Assembly (NCBI GenBank): GCA_021789895.1
Contig: JAJYIU010000006.1
Span: 62,001 to 126,000, forward strand
Source: Acidobacteriota bacterium
GTDB taxonomy: Bacteria; Acidobacteriota; Terriglobia; Terriglobales; SCQP01
Direction of reading: 5' to 3'
DNA: 64,000 nt
Shown: positions 58,068 to 64,000 of the stretch, one piece after another
Numbering within the stretch: position 1 is the stretch's first letter
How the letters are laid out: the number at the start of each line of letters is the position of its first letter
Notes under the pieces: model-generated
Told to the model about the DNA's origin: nothing
The model's input: the letters and a program-made list of their open reading frames with translations, nothing else
Database searches by the model: none
Made by a program: the position numbers and the translations under genes

Positions 58068-59891
58068 ATGGAAGGTATCCGCGTGCCCACTTTCTCTGCC
58101 ATCCAAACCCAGCCGGCCTCGTATAACCGCCTGTTGCTGCTGACGGCTGGCCTGGGAGGCTTGCTCTACGGCATTGACGTAGGCATCATCGCCGGCGCCT
58201 TGCCTTACCTGGAAGCGACTTCGGGGCTGACCGCGGGCCAGATTTCCTTCGTCGTGGCGGCGGTGCTGCTCGGCACCGTGATTTCCACCTTGTTTGCCGG
58301 CCTGCTCGCCGACCAGTTGGGCCGCAAGTGGCTGATGATTTTAAGCGGGCTGCTGTTCGCCGCCAGCATTCCCGTCATCGCGTTGTCGCATGGATTCGGC
58401 ATGCTGGTGCTGGGCCGGCTTTGCCAGGGCATCAGCGCCGGTTTGATCGGCGTCGTGGTGCCGCTCTATCTGGCCGAATGCCTACTGCCGGATAAACGCG
58501 GACGCGGCACCGCGATGTTCCAGTTCTTCCTCACCGTCGGCATCGTGGCCGCCGCCGCCGTAGGCATGTACTTCAGCTTGCGCGTCGAGGAAGTCGCCCG
58601 GCAGGGCAACGCGCAACTGCTTTTCGCTTTTCAGGACCGCGCCTGGCGGGGCATCTTCTGGGTCTCGCTGCCGCCCGGCCTGCTCTTCATTCTCGGCAGC
58701 TTCATGCTGGCGGAATCGCCGCGCTGGCATTTCCGGCGCGGGCATCCGCAACGCGCTCTGGCGTCGCTGCTGCGCTCGCGCGCCCCCGAGCAGGCCCGCA
58801 TGGAACTGGAGGAAATGCAGCAGAACGCCACCGCCGAGCGCCAGCGCCTGCCCCGGCGCCGCGTTGCGGAAAGCCTGCTGCAGCGAAAATACGTCATCCC
58901 CTTCCTGCTCGCCTGCGCCATTCTCGGGCTGAACCAGACCACCGGCATCAACTCAATCATCGGCTACAACACCGCCATCCTGATTCAAAGCGGCCTGAGC
59001 GACGTGCAGGCGCACTGGGGCTACATCCTTTTCACCGCCATCAACGCCCTGGCCACGGTCGTCGGCATGCTGCTGGTGGACCGCAAGGGACGCAAATTCC
59101 TGCTTTCCATCGGCACTGCCGGCATCGTCGTCTCACTGCTGTTCACCGCCTGGCTGTTCACCCGCACCGAGCGCCGCCGGGTGGATGTGCGCGCCCAGGT
59201 GCAGGCGCTGGCGGGCAACAGCGGCCGCCTGCAATTCCGCTTTACACCCGCGCTGCAGCAGCAATGGCTGGAGCGCACCGGGCATCCCCGCCTGGCCGCG
59301 CAACCGGCGGCGCTGACCGTCATCTATGCCTACGGCGGCTTCAGCGCCTCCACCCCGGTGGTGCGCTCCAACCATCCCCAAAGCGCGCTGGTCACGCTGC
59401 AACGTTCCAGTTGCGTGCCCCCAAACGGAGTGCTGGCGGATTTTTCCAATCCCTTCGCCAGCCTGCAGCGCGCGCGCACGGCGCCGCTGCGCATCCAGCA
59501 CGCCCTCGTCACCCCGCTGCCCAGCCCCCGCATCGGCTGGTTGGTCGCGCTCAGCCTTTACCTGTTTGTCGCCTTCTATGCCGCCGGCCCCGGCATCTGC
59601 GTCTGGCTGGCGCTTTCCGAACTCATGCCGACCCGCATACGCTCCAACGGCATGAGCATCGCGCTGCTGATCAACGAGGCCATTTCCACCTTCATTGCCG
59701 CCATTTTCCTGCCCACCGTCGGGCATTACGGCTACGCATTCATGTTTTTTGCCTTTGCCGGTTTCACCGTGCTGTACTTCATCACCGTGACTTTCTTTTT
59801 CCCCGAAACCAAAGGGAAAACCCTGGAAGAAATCGAAGCCTTTTTTTCCGTCCGCAACACTCCGGCGGCCGGCCAGGGCGCGGGCAGCTAG
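58068..59891 (+). CDS. MFS sugar porter with an extended extracytoplasmic loop
   Basis: A 607-residue sugar porter of the MFS: YGIDVGIIAGALPYLE, LADQLGRKWLM, LVDRKGRKFLLSIG, PETKGKTLEEIEAFF, and NQTTGINSIIGYNTAIL. Between helices 9 and 10 there is an extra segment of about 120 residues (codons 365-487, 59160-59530) that includes Cys in SSCVPPNG and shows no homology I know; such a loop is typical of proton myo-inositol transporters. ATG 58068 with GGAG upstream. It is followed 8 bp later by a GH28 gene, suggesting a pectin-derived sugar as cargo. Confidence 0.88.
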   Translation: MEGIRVPTFSAIQTQPASYNRLLLLTAGLGGLLYGIDVGIIAGALPYLEATSGLTAGQISFVVAAVLLGTVISTLFAGLLADQLGRKWLMILSGLLFAASIPVIALSHGFGMLVLGRLCQGISAGLIGVVVPLYLAECLLPDKRGRGTAMFQFFLTVGIVAAAAVGMYFSLRVEEVARQGNAQLLFAFQDRAWRGIFWVSLPPGLLFILGSFMLAESPRWHFRRGHPQRALASLLRSRAPEQARMELEEMQQNATAERQRLPRRRVAESLLQRKYVIPFLLACAILGLNQTTGINSIIGYNTAILIQSGLSDVQAHWGYILFTAINALATVVGMLLVDRKGRKFLLSIGTAGIVVSLLFTAWLFTRTERRRVDVRAQVQALAGNSGRLQFRFTPALQQQWLERTGHPRLAAQPAALTVIYAYGGFSASTPVVRSNHPQSALVTLQRSSCVPPNGVLADFSNPFASLQRARTAPLRIQHALVTPLPSPRIGWLVALSLYLFVAFYAAGPGICVWLALSELMPTRIRSNGMSIALLINEAISTFIAAIFLPTVGHYGYAFMFFAFAGFTVLYFITVTFFFPETKGKTLEEIEAFFSVRNTPAAGQGAGS

Positions 59892-59899
59892 CCCTCGTT

Positions 59900-61276
59900 A
59901 TGTCCAATCTTGCAGGCAACGATCGGCGCGAATTTTTAAGCCAGCTTTCGGCCATGGCGCTGGCCATGCCGGCGTGGGCCCGCCAGGCGCCGGCGGCGGA
60001 TTTGCCCGGCAGCGCCGCCATCGCCGCGCGCGCGCGGCCGCCGGCCATTCCGGCACGCGATTTCAAGCTCGCCGATTACGGCGCGCGCGGCAACGGACGC
60101 ACCGACTGCACCGCGGCGCTGGCGCGGGCGATCGCCGCCTGCCATGCCGCCGGCGGCGGCCGCGTCATCGTCTCCCGCGGCGACTTCCTGACCGGCCGCA
60201 TACGCCTGCTGAGCCGCGTCAACCTGCATCTGGAGACCGGCGCCCGGCTGCTTTTTTCCACTGCTCCGCAGGCGTATCTTCCCCTCGTGCGCACCCGCTG
60301 GGAAGGCATCGAGTGCATGAATTATTCGCCCCTGATCTACGCCTACCGCCAGCATGACATTGCCATCACTGGCGATGGCCTGCTCGACGGCCAGGCCGGG
60401 GAAGAGAACTGGTGGCGCTGGAAGAATCTTTGCGGCCCGGACCGGCGGCGGCTGCAGGACGATGGCCGGCGCCAGACGCCGCTGGCGCGCCGCATCTTCG
60501 GCCCGGGGCATTATTTGCGGCCCTTTTTCATCGAACCCTTCGCCTGCCGCAACGTGCTGATCGAGGGCGTGCGCATTCGCCGCTCGCCGATGTGGGAAAT
60601 CCATCCGGTGTACTGCCGCAACGTCATCGTGCGCCGGGTACAGATCGTCAGCCGCGGGCCCAACAACGATGGCTGCGATCCGGATTCCTGCCGCCAGGTG
60701 CTGATCGAACACTGCGAATTCACCACCGGCGACGACTGCATCTCGGTGAAATCGGGCCGCGATCGCGACGGACGCCGCATCGCCCGCCCCTGCCGCGACG
60801 TCCTGATCCGGCACTCGGTCATGCACGCCGGCCACGGCGGCCTGGCGCTGGGCAGCGAAATGTCGGGAGGGATCGAAAACATCTGGCTCGAAGATTGCGC
60901 CATGCCCGGCCCGGGGCTGAACTGGGCGCTACGCCTGAAGAGCAATCCGCAGCGGGGCGGCTATATCCGCGACATCCACGTCCGCCGCATCCGCGCCGGC
61001 ACAATCGCGCGCGAGGGCGTGCAGGCGACGCTCCACTATGGCCGCGAAGCCCGCGGCCATCATCTGCCGCGCCTCGAGCGGGTCTGGATCTCCGATCTGC
61101 GCTGCACGGAAGCGCGCCAGGCGCTGCAGTTGACCGGCCTGGTGAACGATCCGCTGCGCCAGTTCCATCTGGAACGCTGCCGCTTCGAGCATTCCCGCCT
61201 GCCGGCCGAGATCCGCTATACCAGCGGGCTTGAGTTGCGCGACGTCACCGTCAATGGCCGGCGATTGAAAGCCTGA
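59900..61276 (+). CDS. GH28 polygalacturonase-family protein
   Basis: A 458-residue right-handed beta-helix enzyme of GH28. Active-site motifs: NNDGCDPDS, TTGDDCISVKSGRD and GHGGLALGSEMSGGIENI. The N-terminus DRREFLSQLSAMALAMPAW resembles a Tat signal (RREFL at residues 8-12). ATG 59900 is 8 bp after the sugar porter; a much longer open frame upstream runs antisense-like through that gene. It may cleave homogalacturonan or a related glycan outside the cell, feeding the sugar porter. Confidence 0.92.
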   Translation: MSNLAGNDRREFLSQLSAMALAMPAWARQAPAADLPGSAAIAARARPPAIPARDFKLADYGARGNGRTDCTAALARAIAACHAAGGGRVIVSRGDFLTGRIRLLSRVNLHLETGARLLFSTAPQAYLPLVRTRWEGIECMNYSPLIYAYRQHDIAITGDGLLDGQAGEENWWRWKNLCGPDRRRLQDDGRRQTPLARRIFGPGHYLRPFFIEPFACRNVLIEGVRIRRSPMWEIHPVYCRNVIVRRVQIVSRGPNNDGCDPDSCRQVLIEHCEFTTGDDCISVKSGRDRDGRRIARPCRDVLIRHSVMHAGHGGLALGSEMSGGIENIWLEDCAMPGPGLNWALRLKSNPQRGGYIRDIHVRRIRAGTIAREGVQATLHYGREARGHHLPRLERVWISDLRCTEARQALQLTGLVNDPLRQFHLERCRFEHSRLPAEIRYTSGLELRDVTVNGRRLKA

Positions 61277-61430
61277 AGCCGGCCAGCGCCCTTGCGCGGA
61301 GCGACAAGTGAAACCCCACCTGGGGGGCGCCGCCGTGCCGGCCAACGCCACCGCCGCCGCGCCCCCCGCGCAGGCATCGGCGAGACCGGCCGCGTCCCGC
61401 GCCGCGTCCGTGCGCCGCGCGCAATCCCGC

Positions 61431-61458
61431 TTGACACCGGGCAATTCATTCATATATT
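61431..61458 (+). promoter_or_regulatory. Sigma-70 promoter of the small secreted protein
   Basis: A perfect TTGACA (61431-61436) and TATATT (61453-61458, five of six) lie 16 bp apart. The start is expected near 61465, giving a short leader to the ATG at 61501. This promoter is the clearest sigma-70 sequence in the window. Confidence 0.7.
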
Positions 61459-61500
61459 GAAAGGAATTTGGGCCTATGGAAACGAGACATCGCCAGAATT

Positions 61501-62043
61501 ATGAAAATCATTCGCGCATCCTTTCTTCCGGTCTGGTTGGGGGTGCTTTGCCTGTTAGCCGCCGCCCAATCGGCCGGTGGCTGGATTTATTTCGAGCCGC
61601 CCGGCTCCCAGTTTTCGGTGTACTTTCCGCCCGCTTGCTCACCCCAATTTGTCGTCGATAAGCATCCGAAGCCGACGGAACAGACCTATTTGTGGCGTTG
61701 TACAATTCCCGGCACGGCCGTTTATCTGATCGGCTACACCAGGTACCAGCACATTGATTCCGCCTCGGGGGAGATGGCGGCCGATCGCGACAATTTCGTT
61801 AAGGGCACGAATACGGTGCTTCTGGATCAGCACGCGATTTCGACCGACGGCATCACCGGCCTTGAATTTAATTCCCGCAGCGACAAGATGATCTTTCGCG
61901 GCCGCGTTTGGGTGCGGGACCATCGCGCCTTTGCCGCCTTTGCGGGCGGGACCGGCGCCCAACTGCCGGCGGCGGCCGCTGGCTTCATGAATTCCATACA
62001 CTTCAAGCCGGCGGGAAGCGACGGCAACAATAAATCTAAATAG
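61501..62043 (+). CDS. Small secreted protein of unknown function
   Basis: A 180-residue protein with a signal peptide (about 5-25) and one beta-rich domain: WIYFEPPGSQFSVYFPPACS, QTYLWRCTIPGTAVYLIGYT, FRGRVWVRDHRAFAAFAG. Two Cys may form a disulfide. The family is not known, though it resembles small secreted proteins common in Acidobacteria. The ATG at 61501 lies under the strong promoter at 61431; the TTG at 61468 would fall at the transcript start and is less likely. Confidence 0.75.
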   Translation: MKIIRASFLPVWLGVLCLLAAAQSAGGWIYFEPPGSQFSVYFPPACSPQFVVDKHPKPTEQTYLWRCTIPGTAVYLIGYTRYQHIDSASGEMAADRDNFVKGTNTVLLDQHAISTDGITGLEFNSRSDKMIFRGRVWVRDHRAFAAFAGGTGAQLPAAAAGFMNSIHFKPAGSDGNNKSK

Positions 62044-62165
62044 AAGCCGGGAGCCCGGACTCCAGCAATGACGATCTCTCGCCCGTTTTTTCGCCGGCCG
62101 CCGCTGGAAGAGCCGTTGGTTCCGGAAACCGTTTGTAATCGGGCTGCCGGTCCCTTCACGGCGGC

Positions 62166-62828
62166 TTACGCCACCTTTTTCCGCTCAGGCGATTTGCCCT
62201 TCTCCAAGTCCTTGGGAGCGGGCAGCGTCGAGCCGGAAATGTACCGTTCGGTGGCGCGCGTCGCCGGATCCACGCCCTCGGCCTCGCCGGTGCGCGGGTT
62301 GACCAGGAAGAGCAGGTCGGACATTTCTTCCGCGTGTTGTTCTTCTTCTTGCAACAGCTCTTCCAGCAGCTCGCGCGTGGTGTTGTCGTGGAAGCCGAAG
62401 TAGCGGATCATTTCGCCGTAAACCTCGATCACCACCCGCTCCGCCACCAGGTCTTCGCGGATCATATCCGCCAGCGATTCGCCTTCGGCATACTGGGAAA
62501 CGCTGCGGGTCTGCAGCCCCTCCGGATTCAGGTTGGGCGCGCCCCCCAATTGCTTGATGCGCACTGCCAGACGGTCGGCATGCCGCTGCTCGTCGTTGGC
62601 GTGCTCGAGAAACTCCTTCGCGGCGCTTTCGCCATGCAGCCCGCTGGCCATGTAATAGTGATGGCGATAACGCAGGACGCAGACGATTTCCGAGGCCAGC
62701 GCCGTGTTCAACAGATCACACGCCTGGTGCGGATCGCCTTGGTATTGTTCGATCACCGCGCCTTGTTCGATGTGCTTGCGGGCGCGCTCCCGGATTGCTT
62801 CGACGTCGGAAAGAAATTCGCCTGCCAT
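62166..62828 (-). CDS. Ferritin-like diiron protein (bacterioferritin type)
   Basis: A 220-residue four-helix bundle protein with the ferroxidase residues: first Glu in [39 protein letters not shown] with Exx[16 protein letters not shown] and [16 protein letters not shown] with the second ExxH. It is likely an iron storage or iron-detoxifying protein; the C-terminal 40 residues are charged and not part of the bundle. ATG 62828 has GGGGGAGA upstream. The longer frame (62864) is less likely. Confidence 0.88.
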   Translation of the reverse strand: MAGEFLSDVEAIRERARKHIEQGAVIEQYQGDPHQACDLLNTALASEIVCVLRYRHHYYMASGLHGESAAKEFLEHANDEQRHADRLAVRIKQLGGAPNLNPEGLQTRSVSQYAEGESLADMIREDLVAERVVIEVYGEMIRYFGFHDNTTRELLEELLQEEEQHAEEMSDLLFLVNPRTGEAEGVDPATRATERYISGSTLPAPKDLEKGKSPERKKVA

Positions 62829-63011
62829 GGGTCTCCCCCGATCTGGGTTTGGGAATGCATGCATTTAGAAAACCCGGCCGGGTCTGCAGTTGCCCGAAAG
62901 CGGCGCCCGCCGCCCCGCCAAATTTCACCGGCCGGGGAAAATTGGAAAATCTGTGTTAAAGTAAGAATTTACCTGGCTCCCTCGTGGAGCCGAGAGGGAG
63001 TGTCGCGCACG

Positions 63012-63281
63012 ATGGCGCTGACCAGGGAAAACAAGCAAAATCTGATCCGTACGTTCGCCGTGCATGCCAGCGACAGTGGGTCCCCCGAGGTCCAGGTCGC
63101 GATCCTGACCGAGCGTATCGGCTACTTGACCGATCACTTTAAGACGCATCGCAAAGATCATCATTCCCGGCGCGGCTTGCTGCTGCTGGTGGGCAAGCGC
63201 CGCCGCCTGTTGGATTACCTGAAGCGGCACGATCCTTCCCGGTACGGCGCCGTCATTCAGAAGTTGGGCTTACGTAAATAG
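63012..63281 (+). CDS. rpsO: 30S ribosomal protein S15
   Basis: An 89-residue protein, the standard S15 length, binding 16S rRNA helix 22. It starts [20 protein letters not shown] and has [28 protein letters not shown] and [11 protein letters not shown]. The gene precedes pnp, the usual order in bacteria, and S15 also represses its own messenger in E. coli. A longer upstream open frame runs antisense to the ferritin gene. Confidence 0.97.
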   Translation: MALTRENKQNLIRTFAVHASDSGSPEVQVAILTERIGYLTDHFKTHRKDHHSRRGLLLLVGKRRRLLDYLKRHDPSRYGAVIQKLGLRK

Positions 63282-63303
63282 CGCTGCCGGACCGGTTGGC
63301 GCT
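63280..63303 (+). terminator. Weak hairpin after rpsO
   Basis: The stop codon of rpsO lies in a dyad AGCGC-TG-CCG-GAC-CGG-TTG-GCGCT followed by TT. It could attenuate between rpsO and pnp, as in other bacteria, or take part in autoregulation. The T-tract is short. Confidence 0.35.
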
Positions 63304-63441
63304 TTGACCCGAACGTGACGGGCAATGGCTACATCTTCATCCAGGCGCATCTCCGTCCCGCCTGCCTGAAAAGCTTACCCCCTACGTTCTCATTGCCCCG
63401 CACCCTTCCGCCATCCCGCGGGCGGGGCGGGCGGCTGGTTG

Positions 63442-63455
63442 GGCGCAGGTGCGCC
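63442..63455 (+). other. Leader hairpin before pnp
   Basis: GGCGC-AGGT-GCGCC is a stable stem 32 bases upstream of the pnp ATG. In E. coli a pnp leader stem is cut by RNase III for autoregulation. A similar role here is an inference. Confidence 0.35.
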
Positions 63456-63486
63456 GCCGGCTTTAAGAAAGCGAGATTGTTTAGCC

Positions 63487-64000
63487 ATGTCTGAATCTGT
63501 CCAGATTGAATTGAGCGGAGGGAAAACCCTCACCTTGGAAACCGGGCGCATGGCGCGCCAGGCCGGCGGCGCGGTCACGGTCCGCCTGGGCGACACCGTC
63601 GTGCTGGTCACCGCCACCGCCGCCGATACCCCGCGCGAAGGCATCGATTTCTTTCCTCTCACCGTGGATTACCGCGAGTACACCTACGCCGCCGGCCGTT
63701 TTCCCGGCGGCTACATCAAGCGCGAAGGCCGCCCGACGGAGAAGGAAATCCTCACCAGCCGGCTGAACGACCGGCCCATCCGCCCCTTGTTCGCCGACGG
63801 CTTCCGCAACGAGACCCAGGTCATCGCGCTGGTGCTCTCGGCCGATCAGGAAAACGACCCCGACGTGGTCAGCCTGGTGGGCAACGGCGCCGCCCTGCAC
63901 CTGTCTCCGATTCCGTTCCCGCGGCCGATCTCCGGCGTGCGGGTGGGGTATGTGGAGGAAAAGTTCGTCGTCAATCCCACCTACGATGAAATGCGCGCCA
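63487..64000 (+). CDS. pnp: Polyribonucleotide nucleotidyltransferase (partial)
   Basis: The first 171 codons of PNPase run off the right edge. It starts [20 protein letters not shown], then [44 protein letters not shown] and [24 protein letters not shown], which match the first RNase PH domain. It degrades RNA by phosphorolysis. The ATG at 63487 is preceded by the ribosome-site region AAGAAAGCGAG. Confidence 0.96.
   Translation, partial: MSESVQIELSGGKTLTLETGRMARQAGGAVTVRLGDTVVLVTATAADTPREGIDFFPLTVDYREYTYAAGRFPGGYIKREGRPTEKEILTSRLNDRPIRPLFADGFRNETQVIALVLSADQENDPDVVSLVGNGAALHLSPIPFPRPISGVRVGYVEEKFVVNPTYDEMRA

Overview
The window is GC-rich chromosomal DNA from a bacterium that is most likely a member of the Acidobacteriota. 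The best lineage marker is a secreted protein of the VWFA-related acidobacterial type at 52769-53857. The multifunctional kgd-type 2-oxoglutarate E1, the LemA/TPM pair, the zf-HC2 anti-sigma factors and the porin-cytochrome fit that phylum too. This assignment rests on family recognition, not on a search. I see no rRNA, CRISPR array, prophage or insertion sequence. Coding density is high, and many long open frames on the opposite strand are GC shadows.

Layout, left to right. 1-3660: the tail of an unidentified gene, then a signalling set of PAS histidine kinase, single-domain response regulator and receiver-PAS-kinase hybrid. 3673-7778: a DUF58 membrane protein on the minus strand, tRNA-Val(CAC), then the lipid cluster yceD-rpmF-plsX-fabD. 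7845-9839: a VOC protein, an unknown protein and a RodZ-like protein. 10210-15125: a type IV pilus operon (HTH gene, pilM, pilN, pilO, pilP, pilQ). 15274-16572: osmC-nusB-cupin on the minus strand. 16934-20842: an ECF sigma factor with its own ECF-type promoter, a zf-HC2 anti-sigma factor with a TonB-like C-terminus, and a two-subunit molybdenum hydroxylase. 20916-25736: enoyl-CoA hydratase, an unknown membrane protein beside an 11-bp tandem repeat, a YbgC thioesterase, hutH and tsaE. 26289-30404: a TPM protein, a degenerate nucleotidyltransferase, LemA, a second ECF sigma/anti-sigma pair and a DUF3106-like protein.

31242-37821 is a compact minus-strand operon: lnt, prfB (with the classic +1 programmed frameshift), an FTR1-DUF2318 iron permease fusion and two FtsX-type permeases, ending at an intrinsic terminator. 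An M61 peptidase follows. 40012-44928 holds two convergent secreted carbohydrate-active enzymes (clan GH-A and GH9). 45277-46611 encodes a monoheme cytochrome fused to an outer-membrane barrel, resembling Cyc2, behind a CRP/FNR-like site. 46714-54622: kgd, ubiX, a quinone oxidoreductase, a small DMT transporter, the VWFA protein and ubiE/menG. 54711-61276: aroB, an SSS symporter, a sugar porter with a long extra loop, and a GH28 pectinase. The right end holds a small secreted protein, a ferritin-like protein, rpsO and the start of pnp.

Most of the window is housekeeping. The parts most worth a second look are the iron-permease operon, the Cyc2-like cytochrome-porin, the autoregulated ECF/Mo-hydroxylase operon, the LemA/TPM cluster with a nucleotidyltransferase lacking one catalytic carboxylate, and the AAACGGCACC repeat/hairpin array.
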